From Pyropia haitanensis (Eukaryota; Rhodophyta; Bangiophyceae; Bangiales; Bangiaceae), in assembly GCA_008729055.1 (NCBI GenBank), contig SDUX01000002.1, forward strand, positions 2,755,874 to 2,819,873: 64,000 nucleotides of DNA. The letters run 5' to 3'. Below the pieces are notes generated by a model. The model saw only the letters and a program-made list of their open reading frames with translations, ran no database searches and was not told where the DNA came from. A program made the translations under genes and the position numbers. Below, in pieces: positions 54,401 through 64,000 of this stretch (the stretch's first letter is position 1; each line of letters opens with the position of its first letter).

Positions 54401-57400
54401 ATTGGCGACGGAGTGTCGAGCGAGGAGCGTGGGGACCAACACGAGGGCAATAGCGGTGATGAGGGTGGAAGGCACAAGTAAGACTCTGGTGTCAAAGAGG
54501 GGACGGGTTGACCTCGGCGCGCCGCGCATGCTGCAAAAGAGGTCAAGTGCTCAATGGGAGAGAACAGGCCACAGTCACATTGCCATAACGTACGATTTCC
54601 AGCTATCATACGACAAAACCAGCAAAGCACAGCGACCCAGGGGGGGCCGGTGGGGGCTGGGCCCAGCAAGCCGACCGCGCCAGGTGGACCCGCCCGGCCA
54701 AAGGCGTAGCCACGCGCGAGTGGCGCGCGTGTGTGCCTCGTCCCGCGCAAAGACGCTGCAGCTACCGGGCGGGGCGAAACGGTCTCTCCCACAACAGCAA
54801 GGTCGATCCGTCGAGTGGCCGCAGGAGCGACCACCCCTTGGCTGTTGGCCCTGCCGTTTCGCCCAGTGGGCGGGAACACCACCAAATGCAATGAGCGAGC
54901 TCTCGAGGGCGACTAACTCCGTCATTGGTATTTATATCATCTGTCACGGTGGATGTGGGGGGGAGTTATGTTGGAGATACGATCTAGCCAGGGTCCAGCT
55001 GGAGTAATCGCGTCCGCTCCAGTTGTGTAGGCGCCCTCCAGAGTGGCCCTGACGCCCGCAGTTGCTCCCCTTCTGGCCTGGATGGAGCTAAGGCTGGCAC
55101 ACCGCATGCAGCGGTATCCTTTCAAAGCCTGTGCCGGCCAGATGGACGCACTCGTCGAGGTGCACTCGTGCCCCTCAGTCTTGTGCGAGGTCAGCTGGGG
55201 CACGGGTGAACCGTTCCTTCGGCGAAGGGAAGCGTCGTGTACTACTGGTGTGATCGGGACGTGGGGCCATTGCTCTTCAGGCGAGTGTTCGGGGATCGCG
55301 CACTCGTGAATCGTTGGGAGCGTCTCTGCTTGAACGCGGTGCTGGAGCTGCTTAGCAGGGTGGTTGTGACTCACAAAAGAAAGGCACTCACGACAGCTCG
55401 GTTCAGTAGGACGGTTTCGTGGCATAGGATTACCTCTGGCCAGTGAAGGCGTCGCTACGATGTTCGGGCGCTCGCTCTCAGTCGTTTGGAGAGGCTGGAC
55501 TGCCTGGCTGGACCAGATCGAGTGTGCAGTGGTGCCTCAAAAGTGCACGCCCGTGGCGCAGGCTCCACGGACCTGTGCCACAACCGCCGCTTCGATGCGG
55601 CAGACTTCCACTCGTTTCTGCACAGGCACTCACTCAAAGGGCTCAATTGGATGTGTCGGACGGGTTTTGGTTAGGATGTTGGGGGTGACTGGGTGGCGTG
55701 CTGGGGACGGACTAGGTCGTGGAGGCGGTGGCGGTGGCTGCGGTGGGGGCAGCGGCGGCGAACGGTGGCCCTTCTGCCAAAGGGTGAGGCGCGGCCGAAC
55801 ACTGCTTCTGCCCGAGCGAGAGGTGCGGCTGTCAGGTGCGGTGGCGCTCCTGCCCACGCTCGAGGTGCGGCCATCCACAACGGCGGCGCACCCGCGTATC
55901 AGTGTGGGGGCATCGGGGGTCGAGGCGGCGTCGATATGCCACCCTGCGAGTGGGAGGGGAGGGCTGGCCGCCAGGGCACCGCGACGCTCAACGAGTAAGA
56001 AGAGGGAAGGACGGCCGTCAGGTGAACTGGCTGACCGTCCAAGGGGAGGGGACAGGGTGCCCGCCAGAGTACCTTGCGGCTCAACCACTGGGAGGGGAGG
56101 GGGTTGCTCCCATGGTACCTCCCTAGCCGACGATTGGAAGCTGCGGGGATGTCGTTTACGGCACCAGTCCGCCTGAATAAGCTCAAGGGAAGGCATCATT
56201 GCCCTAGAGACACATGCAAGGCCGGCTGCGCCAGCTGCAACGGTCATGGGTGTCCGGCCACTGGTGGCGGGCGGAGGAAAAGCAGACGAGGAGAGCTGGA
56301 ACTAGTCCAGACTTCCGCGAACGCCTCTGTTTGCCCAAGTGGGGGGCTGCATCGGGGGCACAGCCGGGTCTGTACCGTACCAGAGGAGGCAAGACATGCC
56401 TTTTGCGCGGGACAATGCCAATACAATCTGGAGTGAAGCAAGTAGATGGTCTCCTTATTTTCTTATCTGGCCGATCGGGAAAGTACTTCTCTCCACTCGA
56501 GGGGATGCGCACAAGCCCAATGGTTCTCTCAGTTTCACAGCGGGATGGCGTGGCGAGGCAGTCGGCGCTTTGAGCCGGGTGCTCCTTGTCTTCGGACTCC
56601 ACACGTCCACTGTGTGTGGAGCTACGAGTCTGCTGCGCTTGGCCGGCGTGCCCTCTTGGCCCCTTACTCGTACTATGTCGTCCCCGGCTGCCCAGTTGAC
56701 TAGGTATGTCCCGCGTTTCCCTCCTGGTCCGGGCACCGCCGCGAGCCCTGGCTTCACCTTTTGTGTTGCGTCTCCGCTCGACTGGCCGCGGCCACGCCGA
56801 GAGCCGTCGCACCACGAGCTGCGTGGATGGGCGCCGCCGACTGGGCTTTCGGTGCCGGAAAAGCTGACACGCCGGGGCACGTCGCCTGCGTCTTCCGCGC
56901 CACCGCCCCCGCTTTCTGGGTAACCCGCGGATGCACTGCCTCTGCGTCAGCGCTGGCACCAGGCACCAGCGCCGCCGCCCGCCTTCCATGGTCCGCATCA
57001 ACAAGGGTGGGGCCGTCGAGGGGCTGCCACTGACGGGGGGCCTGCTCCTTGCGGGGGGCACGGCCCCACCGCCGCTGCGCCGCCATGGCGCTCCCCCCTA
57101 CCGCACTACCAGCTCGCGACTGCCGTTTCCGATTGGATTGCAACTGCGGGCCCCGCCCCGCTCTCCCTATGCCTCTCATCAACGCACCCTCTGCCCCCTC
57201 CCCGCCCCGCTCCACCCACCCTCCACCCCTACTTGTCTGGCGCCGCGCGCGGGCGACGGCAGCGTCGGCTGCCGGCGCGTCAGCAGTCGACGGCGCACCA
57301 TCCACCGTCCCCCCCTCTGACCCGAGGCCGGCAGCAGCAGTAGCAGCTGCAGCAGGCAGCGGGGGGGGGGGAGGGTGAGGGCGTCCCCGCGGGGGGCTGG

Positions 57401-57587
57401 GCGGTCGGGCGGTCGGACGGCAGCCGGGCCCGTCACAAGGCCGCCGGGGCGCCGCCACGGAGGCAATGGGCACGGTGGATGAACCGGCGGTAGTGCGGCG
57501 CGCCGTGAGGGTGGCCGTGGCGTCAGCCGCAGCGAGGACAGAGACGTGTCTGGAGCAGTGCAGAGCAAGCAGGGAGTAATAAAAAAG
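54401..57587. other. Region between the two convergent KDZ-element genes
   Basis: 3.2 kb containing the 3' ends of both genes. Short frames exist on both strands. The least repetitive is minus 56880-56455 (141 codons, with GTYLVNWAAGDDIVRVRG); plus 56339-56923 (194 codons) overlaps it. Neither shows a known domain. A loosely repeated gaggtgcggc/aggggaggg pattern occupies 55740-56110. An inverted pair gggcggggcgaaacgg / ccgtttcgccc lies at 54768 and 54852. A small accessory gene cannot be excluded. Confidence 0.4.
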
Positions 57588-60500
57588 TCATTTAGTTGTT
57601 GTCTTTGCCACCTGTCCAGCCGTACCAGCGACCAAGACCTTGTGCAAAAGCACAAGGCGGAGAAGATCAGGCTCATCACCATCCAGGTCGTACGCGCTGC
57701 CCGTCACTCTACCCACAAGAAACTGCAGAGAAAAAACGCCACAGCTCACCGAGTCCTCCTGTTGGGGAGAGCGAACAAACTTGGTCGTCCACGTCGCGGC
57801 GGCACACGACGCCTCCCCTCGCTGCGCAGAAAGCATGCAGTTGCCCAGCAGCCGCAACCGCGCCAAAGAAAACTCCGACTCCTCGTCCTGAGCGCTCGGT
57901 GCCAAAGGGTCATAAAAGACAATCTCCCTGTCAGAGAGGGAGACAAACGCCGCGCACCAATGCGCATTGTGATGGTTCACCATCGTCGCAAAACTTGTGC
58001 ACCGCCCAGCGCCCACGGCCCACCGCCTCCCCAACCGTGTCGCCTCGGACAGCTGGACAGTCTTGTCCTGCGGCGTGCGCATCATGGAGGTGAACTTCTC
58101 ACACGTCATCACGTGCGTGCCGCGCCCAGCCGCCGCCGAAAAATGCGCCAGCTCAACGAGGAGCGCGTCCACAAAAGAGCACTTGAGCCACGCACTGCGC
58201 GCCGCGCTCAAAAAGGAGCGCACATCCAGACACCACGTGCTCTGCACGTCCACCGCCTCCCCCGTCATTGGGTCCAGCACCACCGGCACCGAGCGGGTCC
58301 AGACCGTGTGGGACAGCCGCGCCCTACCAACCGTGCCGCGCACCGCGGCCACGAGGTTCAGGACGGACAGGCGCGAGGGGAGCAAAAAAGGGTGGCTGGC
58401 CGGGTCCACCAGTATCTGCTTCTTGACGATGCTCTTCAGCCACGTCGACGACTGGACGGCTACAGTGTAGTCGGCGTTGGCGCGGTGAAGCTCTGCCATC
58501 AGCGGCACCACCGTGTAGGGAAGTTGAAGCAGGTCGCCCTTGACGATGATCTCCAGCACAGCTCGGTCCTGCTGGTGCTGCTTATCAACGTCCTCGGCCG
58601 CCGTGAAGAGGGCGTGCCGCCGTTCGCCGGCTTGCTTCAGCGTCTCGGGCGGGAGCAAGATGGACGCGTTGTCCTGCTCCTTCGTGGCCTTGGCAAACTC
58701 CCGCGCGGACACCACACGCACAACGACGCCCTCGTCGGGGGGCACGGACGGGACCCTCTTCCAGCGCTCCACCATCTGGGCCGTGGTCGACAAGCGGGCC
58801 GCCGCCACCGCTCGGCGCAACACAAACTTCTCTGACGGGAGCCCCGTGCGTTGCGCAAGCTCCGGGATGGGTGGCTCGGCGGGCAATGCAAGGCGCTTGG
58901 GTGGCGCGCCGGTCAGCTTCGCGCCCAGCAATGGGCGGCCAACGAGGGACGTCAGCACGGCAGCGGCCCCAGTTCTCGGGATCTTGCGCGGTGACGCACC
59001 CCCGTCACCATCATCTTCAGATGGGTGCAAACGGCGGCGGCCGAGGAGCAGCACGTCTCTCGCGGACACGCGGGCGGCGCCCGCCGGCGGCAAAGGAAGG
59101 GGAAGATTGGGAGACGTTGAGCCCACGGGGCCCTCACCGCGGACTAGCACCGCATCGACCGCACGTGGAGGGACGAGAGGAGTCAAAGTGCCGGGCCCAT
59201 CGTTTCGAGCATCAGCATCACCCTCAGCAGCACGTTCCCCAATCTTGGGACCATCGGAGGGCGGCGCGCTCGCGCCGACTGCGTCGAGAGAGCCGCCGGG
59301 TTGATCGACCTCGTCGCCCGCCCCCACCGGGTGCTCGGCAAAGAAAAGCCGCACCGCAAGGTTCCAGAACGGCGACAGCGCAAACGCCACGACAAGCGCA
59401 ACCGCACGGCTCTCGAGGGAGCACTTGATGCGCGGGTCTCGGGGGGGGAAGAGGCAGGTCCTGTCAGCCACGTTCCCAATGTCGGCCGTGGACCAGTCCA
59501 GCGACCAGTTGGCTTCAAAGAGCTGCCTGGGACACAGCTTGCTCCAGGTCCGCCACACACCCGTCCGGACAGCCAGCTCGTCTTTCAGCGCCTTGGCCAG
59601 CGTCCACAGGTCCACACTCATGGCAAACGTGAGCATCTCCAAGTCACGCAGGCCGGTGCCGCTCAAAAAGCGCGCCACCATAGAGCTGGTCACAGTCTCC
59701 TGCTTGCGCTTCGGGTCAGACACAGCGCGGCCGGAGTTGTTCAGCGACTCGGCCAAGGCAGGAGAAGACGCCACCTCTGCCAGCCCCGTATCCCAGCGAG
59801 AGGACCCGTCGGCACACGAGCTGCCACCATCTGCAGCCGAGTCGCCATCGGAGGCCCCACCTCGCCCGTCTGAACTCCCCCCGTCCAGGTCCATCTCGTC
59901 AACGCCCCGCCGATGGTCGCGTCGCTCAACTTGACTGGGATCCAGGTGCTCTTCTGTAGCACGGGAGTTGCTGCCGTCGAGGCTGGACCCGTTAGCTGCT
60001 GCCCGCTGAGATCCGGACGCAGGGAGAGGCTGACGCGCGACAGCCCGTCTTGCCAACGCACGTCCCTTGGAGCCGTCCGGCAGCATACGCCGCACCAGCG
60101 CCTTGGCGTACGCACGACGATCGGCCACTGGCCGGTCCCCCTCCCCACAATCCAGGATGACGAGCTTGGTGGGGTGCGCCGACGTGGACAGCACGATGCT
60201 GACACGCTCAAACGCGGGGAATACCACTGGGCTCGACAAAAGCATGCGCCCCGATGACCTCATGTTGCGGATCACCTCAGAGCAAAACTTGTCGGCGCCA
60301 AGGCGCGCGAGCTCCGGCGGCATCCCGTAGGTAGTCGCAGGGGCTGTGTCAAGGGATTGGGTAGCAGGTATACGGTGGGCTGCCGCGCGAGTCGAGGCAG
60401 CAGTGGACATGGGGTCCGACGCTTCAACCGCCTTGAGAGGTTCAATGGATGCGGCCGCGCCATCCGCGGTGGCCCCACTGAAGTGGCCGTCCGCGTCGTG

Positions 60501-61469
60501 CGCGCAGCCAGCGCCGTCGCCGTCAGCCGTCCCGTGAGTGCCGCCAGCGCCATCACCGTCAGCTGCGCCATGCACGCCGGCCAAGCCGGGCTTGCCGGGC
60601 GTTTGGGCCGAGCCGGTGCCGGTCTTGCCCGTCGCGCCGGCCACAGCAGCTATGGTGCCAACGCTGGGACGGCCACCCACGCCCGCCTGCTTGACCTGAC
60701 GAGAGCGGCCGGATGCGCCAGCCACTATGGCCACACCGGGGGGGCAGGCTGCGCCAGCGGTGGTGGCCGCACGGGCAAGGCCGCCTGTGCCGTGGGTCCC
60801 ACCTGCGGCGTGCGTGCCACCCACGCCGAGAGCGCCGCCCGCACCGTGAGCATCGGCAGCGCCGGGTGTGCCGCCCGCGCCGAGAGCGTCGGCAGCGCCG
60901 GGCGTGCCCATTGTAGAGGCCGCGCCCGGCGCGCCGGCCGTGCCCGAGGCGCCGACCGTGCGGGCGGCGCCGACACCGGTGGGCGTGTTGGTCGGGGCGG
61001 TCGAGCCAGACGGGTTCTCCTCGACAGACAAAGCGGACGACTCAGGCGGGACGGCGGCCTCACCCGGGATGGCCGCGCCGGGGGAGGTGTGAGGCGCAAA
61101 TGGTTGAACACGACGACGCGGCGGGGGTGCGGCGAGAGGACGGCATGGCCCTGTTGCGCAGGGAGGAAGGCGAGGCGGGGGGGGAGGTAGACGCTCGTGC
61201 AGCCCATCCCGGCGTGACGGAGATGGGGGAGAGGGCAGGTGACGCCCGAGGAGCGCATCGCGTCGTGGAGGGGGGGGTGGGGTGGGGGGACGCGGGGGTA
61301 GCACAACACGCCGAGGAGGAAGAGGGGGAGGGTAAGGTAGACGTACGGGCACTGAACCACGCCGTGGCGGCGGGGGAACGGCGGCGGGGGGGGAAGCAGA
61401 GGCAGGGGCGACGAGCAGGTTGGACGAGGCACCAGCCAGATCAGGCACAGCCTGGACAAAGGCCGCCAT
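57588..61469 (-). CDS. Ulp1-like C48 cysteine protease of the KDZ element
   Basis: 1,293 residues from the ATG at 61469 (MAAFVQAVPDLAG), chosen as the first ATG in a frame open a little further upstream. The first 400 residues are Pro/Ala/Gly/Thr-rich, with a degenerate repeat rich in GA, GT and GG pairs. A central part contains VARFLSGTGLRDLEMLTFAMSVDLW and similar non-repetitive sequence of unknown fold. The last 200 residues form a C48 (Ulp1/SENP) peptidase domain: H1170 (NAHWCA), D1187 (FYDPLAP), Q1236/Q1237 for the oxyanion hole and nucleophile C1243 (DSVSCGVFSLQF). Such proteases remove SUMO-like modifiers. Ulp1 domains are known companions of several eukaryotic transposase families, so a helper role in transposition or in countering SUMO-based silencing is inferred. 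Confidence 0.82.
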   Translation of the reverse strand: MAAFVQAVPDLAGASSNLLVAPASASPPAAVPPPPRRGSVPVRLPYPPPLPPRRVVLPPRPPTPPPPPRRDALLGRHLPSPPSPSRRDGLHERLPPPPPRLPPCATGPCRPLAAPPPRRRVQPFAPHTSPGAAIPGEAAVPPESSALSVEENPSGSTAPTNTPTGVGAARTVGASGTAGAPGAASTMGTPGAADALGAGGTPGAADAHGAGGALGVGGTHAAGGTHGTGGLARAATTAGAACPPGVAIVAGASGRSRQVKQAGVGGRPSVGTIAAVAGATGKTGTGSAQTPGKPGLAGVHGAADGDGAGGTHGTADGDGAGCAHDADGHFSGATADGAAASIEPLKAVEASDPMSTAASTRAAAHRIPATQSLDTAPATTYGMPPELARLGADKFCSEVIRNMRSSGRMLLSSPVVFPAFERVSIVLSTSAHPTKLVILDCGEGDRPVADRRAYAKALVRRMLPDGSKGRALARRAVARQPLPASGSQRAAANGSSLDGSNSRATEEHLDPSQVERRDHRRGVDEMDLDGGSSDGRGGASDGDSAADGGSSCADGSSRWDTGLAEVASSPALAESLNNSGRAVSDPKRKQETVTSSMVARFLSGTGLRDLEMLTFAMSVDLWTLAKALKDELAVRTGVWRTWSKLCPRQLFEANWSLDWSTADIGNVADRTCLFPPRDPRIKCSLESRAVALVVAFALSPFWNLAVRLFFAEHPVGAGDEVDQPGGSLDAVGASAPPSDGPKIGERAAEGDADARNDGPGTLTPLVPPRAVDAVLVRGEGPVGSTSPNLPLPLPPAGAARVSARDVLLLGRRRLHPSEDDGDGGASPRKIPRTGAAAVLTSLVGRPLLGAKLTGAPPKRLALPAEPPIPELAQRTGLPSEKFVLRRAVAAARLSTTAQMVERWKRVPSVPPDEGVVVRVVSAREFAKATKEQDNASILLPPETLKQAGERRHALFTAAEDVDKQHQQDRAVLEIIVKGDLLQLPYTVVPLMAELHRANADYTVAVQSSTWLKSIVKKQILVDPASHPFLLPSRLSVLNLVAAVRGTVGRARLSHTVWTRSVPVVLDPMTGEAVDVQSTWCLDVRSFLSAARSAWLKCSFVDALLVELAHFSAAAGRGTHVMTCEKFTSMMRTPQDKTVQLSEATRLGRRWAVGAGRCTSFATMVNHHNAHWCAAFVSLSDREIVFYDPLAPSAQDEESEFSLARLRLLGNCMLSAQRGEASCAAATWTTKFVRSPQQEDSVSCGVFSLQFLVGRVTGSAYDLDGDEPDLLRLVLLHKVLVAGTAGQVAKTTTK

Positions 61470-61649
61470 CGGAGAGGAACGCAACAGTACGCATCGGGAA
61501 CAAAGCACGGCGCCGAAACGCTACCGCCAGACCCCACGCCGCAACCGTCGCGAACGCCGCAAGGCGGCCGAGGCGGTTGGCTAGAGCACTGCCGCCCCTG
61601 CCCCACGACGACGATAGCCGACCAAACAACAATAACCAATGGGGGAGGA
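61470..61649. promoter_or_regulatory. Short 5' region of the C48 protease gene
   Basis: 180 bp between the protease start and the 27-bp array. With the array it must supply the promoter. No TATA-like motif is evident on the minus strand. Confidence 0.3.
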
Positions 61650-62434
61650 GTACGCGGGGGGGGAGGGAGGGCGCGACGACGCGGGCGGGGAGGGAGGGCG
61701 CGACGACGCGGGCCGGGAGGGAGGGCGCGACGACGCGGGCGGGGAAGGAGGGCGCGACGACGCGGGCGGGGAGGGAGGGCGCGACGACGCGGGCGGGGAG
61801 GGAGGGCGCGACGACGCGGGCGGGGAGGGAGGGCGCGACGACGCGGGCCGGGAGGGAGGGCGCGACGACGCGGGCCGGGAGGGAGGGCGCGACGACGCGG
61901 GCGGGGAAGGAGGGCGCGACGACGCGGGCGGGGAAGGAGGGCGCGACGACGCGGGCGGGGAGGGAGGGCGCGACGACGCGGGCGGGGAGGGAGGGCGCGA
62001 CGACGCGGGCGGGGAAGGAGGGCGCGACGACGCGGGCCGGGAGGGAGGGCGCGACGACGCGGGCCGGGAGGGAGGGCGCGACGACGCGGGCGGGGAAGGA
62101 GGGCGCGACGACGCGGGCGGGGAGGGAGGGCGCGACGACGCGGGCGGGGAAGGAGGGCGCGACGACGCGGGCGGGGAAGGAGGGCGCGACGACGCGGGCC
62201 GGGAGGGAGGGCGCGACGACGCGGGCCGGGAGGGAGGGCGCGACGACGCGGGCGGGGAAGGAGGGCGCGACGACGCGGGCGGGGAAGGAGGGCGCGACGA
62301 CGCGGGCGGGGAAGGAGGGCGCGACGACGCGGGCGGGGAAGGAGGGCGCGACGACGCGGGCGGGGAGGGAGGGCGCGACGACGCGGGCGGGGAAGGAGGG
62401 CGCGACGACGCGGGCGGGGAGGGAGGGCGCCACG
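61650..62434 (+). repeat. 27-bp minisatellite, 29 copies
   Basis: The unit is of the type gacgacgcgggcggggagg followed by gagggcgc. Three variants occur (gcggggag, gccgggag, gcggggaa). The gccgggag variant occurs once at unit 3 and then in adjacent pairs at units 8-9, 15-16 and 21-22, so blocks of six or seven units have been duplicated. As 27 is divisible by 3, frames on both strands read through it (nine-residue repeats such as DDAGGEGGR). These are not considered genes. Confidence 0.92.
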
Positions 62435-62766
62435 ACCGCGGCGAGAGCGATACGGACGGGGGACGGCGATCCCAGTGGCGGCGCTGCCGTCAGCGCGCGC
62501 CGCTGGCGCAAGGTCGCTGGCGGGAGAACAGGATGGCCGTGGACATCTGACCCGCCATCAAACGTCCGCCCGCGTCCAAATGTGGCGCGGGCGGCGGTCA
62601 ATTTCCGCCTGCGCCAGGTCCAAAACCGATGGGAGCCTCGAGACAGTGGCGCCGCTGGGAGGCGGGAAGATTCGCTCGCGGTCGCGGGACCGTAAGATTC
62701 GGACCGCTCTGGGGCGGCGCGGGGGCGCCGGGTGGCCCTGGCCGGGCCCCGCAGAGCAACCATCAG

Positions 62767-62863
62767 GGCAGGTATGCACTGTTTACAAAGGTGCATTTCC
62801 AGCGATCTGAGGAGGTATGCACGATACCCCCTTCACGGACCATTGGGGGATGTATACCTGGGG
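62767..62863 (-). repeat. Right terminal inverted repeat of the KDZ element
   Basis: Inverse partner of 48677-48775: it ends gtatacctgggg at 62863 and contains ggtatgcacgatacccc and ggcaggtatgca. The three blocks align with those of the left end to within two bases of spacing, while the DNA between them has diverged. Confidence 0.78.
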
Positions 62864-62865
62864 AG

Positions 62866-63380
62866 TGTGGTAGGATCACCAAACTAGTATGTAGAATAAC
62901 GTAGCGGGGTCAACGGCCTTCGAACCGACCGGGCAATCGAGCAGAGGGTAGCCGTCGTCCGAGCACACCCAAGCACGAGTCTATGCAATGATCCCACTTC
63001 GTCTTGTCTCTCTGCGCTCCCCCCTCGCTACTCGATGCGAGGGAGCGCTTATATAGGCGCGGAGCAGCTCGCCACAGGCGCGACCAGGCACTCCACACCC
63101 CCCAGGGAAAGCAAAGCACACAAGCAAATCAATCAGACAGCGCGGCGCGAGGATTCAGCGGTAATCGCCAGCGCGGCCATTGTGTGCCATCGAGGATGAC
63201 ATCAGTTGATGGCATGGTATGGACAGTTCCATCGCGTTTCATCAGCTTACAGCAATGACATGTCGGCGTCAAATCGATTGCACGACAATCGTGTCAGCAG
63301 CACCAGCGACATCCAGATCCGTCTAGAAGTGTCGCGTGGTGACAGGGTACACAGCGGGGATGACGCCACCGTGTTAGACA
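62866..63380 (-). repeat. Probable 3' LTR of a Ty1/copia element
   Basis: On the minus strand the sequence ends ...cctaccaca at 62866, fitting the CA end of an LTR, and may begin tgtctaacac at 63380, just downstream of the copia stop codon. It contains a TATA box. The sequence gggag before it (62861-62865) may be a 5-bp target duplication. The inner limit at 63380 is tentative, because no clear polypurine tract precedes it. The other LTR is outside the window. Confidence 0.45.
63050..63057 (-). promoter_or_regulatory. TATA box inside the probable LTR
   Basis: The minus strand reads gcctatataagcgc, a strong TATA element in the expected U3 position. The transcription start would be 25-30 nt downstream, near 63020. 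Confidence 0.5.
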
Positions 63381-63433
63381 GCGAGGCCGCGCGTGGCCGC
63401 ACGAAATTGACGACAGCAGCATCAGGAAGGGAT

Positions 63434-64000
63434 TCACACTCCCACCTTTTCCTTATCCGAGCGCTGCGGTTCCGCCTTCTCCGGCGTCCGGATGATCCAC
63501 TGCTCCACAGGCTGCCGGTCCACCGACGTCCGCAAGACGTCGTCAAGACTCATGCAGAAACCCGGCTTCGTCAGCCCGTCCGCAAGGTTGTTCGCCGACT
63601 TGACCAGGCCGACGTTGGAGATCTCCTTGCGGTTGTAGGCCTCCCGTGCAGCAGCAATGTCGATCATGAGCCGCTTCTCCGTCGTATGTGAAGCACGTGT
63701 GATGACGTCAAACAACTGCTTGGAGTCCGTTAGCATCGTCAACGGTACCGGTTGCTTGTACAGACGCTCCAGGTCATACTTGATGATGAAGGCTTCGTCG
63801 AACGCGTTGGCAAACGCGTAGACCTCACCCGCCATGATGGAGCGCACGACGCGACGGGACTTCTTGCTTGAGTAGGCTAGCACGTGACAGCGGTCCGCAG
63901 CGTCACACAGCAGGATGACAAAGCCTAGCTGTGAAGAGTTGTCGTCGTTCGACGCAAAGGAAGCGTCGGCGTACACGCGCAGATGCAGGGTGGTTCGGTC
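63434..64000 (-). CDS. Ty1/copia polyprotein, C-terminal RNase H part (runs off window)
   Basis: 189 codons are open from base 64000 to the stop at 63434. The sequence shows the copia RNase H pattern: LRVYADASFASN (first catalytic Asp), SQLGFVILLCD, AYSSKKSRRVVRSIMAGEVYAF (catalytic Glu in the S..AGE segment), LTMLTDSKQLFD (Asp), TTEKRLMIDIAAAREAYNRKEI and VGLVKSANNLADGLTKPG, the usual K..xN.AD.LTK end. RNase H removes the RNA strand during reverse transcription. Reverse transcriptase, integrase and gag would lie beyond the window. No frameshift is seen in this part. Confidence 0.92.
   Translation of the reverse strand, partial: DRTTLHLRVYADASFASNDDNSSQLGFVILLCDAADRCHVLAYSSKKSRRVVRSIMAGEVYAFANAFDEAFIIKYDLERLYKQPVPLTMLTDSKQLFDVITRASHTTEKRLMIDIAAAREAYNRKEISNVGLVKSANNLADGLTKPGFCMSLDDVLRTSVDRQPVEQWIIRTPEKAEPQRSDKEKVGV

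Larger units (their letters stand above)
48677..62863 (+). mobile_element. 14.2-kb two-gene KDZ/Zisupton-type DNA transposon
   Basis: Bounded by modular inverted repeats (48677-48775 and 62767-62863). Inside, symmetrically: a minisatellite, then a gene pointing inward, from each side. The left gene is a KDZ-type transposase, the right gene a C48 protease; they converge on a 3.2-kb region without a recognised gene. Both reading frames are uninterrupted and intronless, and both have more even base composition than host DNA. Intact frames plus recognisable termini suggest a young and possibly complete element. A target-site duplication cannot be tested here, because an LTR begins 2 bp outside the right end. 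The KDZ assignment rests on transposase motifs; the element boundaries rest on the inverted repeats. Confidence 0.75.

Noticed and set aside
56204..57061. 285-codon minus frame and overlapping plus frames between the KDZ-element genes
   Set aside because: Overlapping frames on opposite strands, Arg-rich, without recognisable domains. Kept only as an unresolved region, not as genes.
61100..62695. 531- and 303-codon plus frames over the 27-bp array
   Set aside because: They encode only the nine-residue repeat, and a minus frame is open there too. They overlap the 5' part of the protease gene and its upstream region.
1..64000. High-GC bacterial (actinobacterial) origin
   Set aside because: Spliceosomal introns, a Pol III tRNA gene without encoded CCA, MAD2, F-box and SET proteins, and copia and KDZ elements all point to a eukaryote.

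Overview
The window is nuclear DNA of a very GC-rich eukaryote. It has spliceosomal introns, a eukaryotic tRNA-Gly gene with internal A and B boxes, MAD2, an F-box/LRR protein, a SET-domain methyltransferase and a plastid-type bestrophin channel. Low intron density, Ala/Pro/Gly-rich proteins, long GCC/CGG microsatellites and G or C runs of 20 or more would fit a bangiophyte red alga (Porphyra/Pyropia-like). That assignment is inference only.

Layout. 0-23 kb is host sequence: a 5' fragment of a secreted protein (-), tRNA-Gly(CCC) (-), a dual-specificity phosphatase (+), MAD2 (-), MSRB (+), bestrophin (-), two uncharacterised genes (-), a broken TauD-like oxygenase (+) and a secreted expansin-like protein (+), separated by simple-sequence DNA. 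23-34 kb is mostly repeats and transposons: a minisatellite, a pogo-like DNA transposon sitting in an array of about 390-bp repeats, trinucleotide tracts, two non-autonomous TIR elements and one member of a 365-bp dispersed repeat pair. 36.8-47 kb is host again: a GT2 glycan synthase (+), a SET protein with three introns (+) and an F-box/LRR gene (-).

47.8-64 kb is mobile DNA. Its centre is a 14.2-kb element (48677-62863) with modular inverted termini. It carries two convergent intronless genes: a KDZ/Zisupton-type transposase with zinc-binding clusters, and a Ulp1/C48 SUMO-type cysteine protease. Each gene has a minisatellite between its start and its own terminus (19-bp units on the left, 27-bp units on the right). 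A Ty1/copia element abuts the right end and continues off the window.

Two cross-cutting observations. All five introns that could be placed start with GTACGY. Several otherwise convincing host genes change frame exactly at long G or C runs, which looks more like run-length error or polymorphism than gene decay. The TauD-like gene is the exception and looks truly broken.
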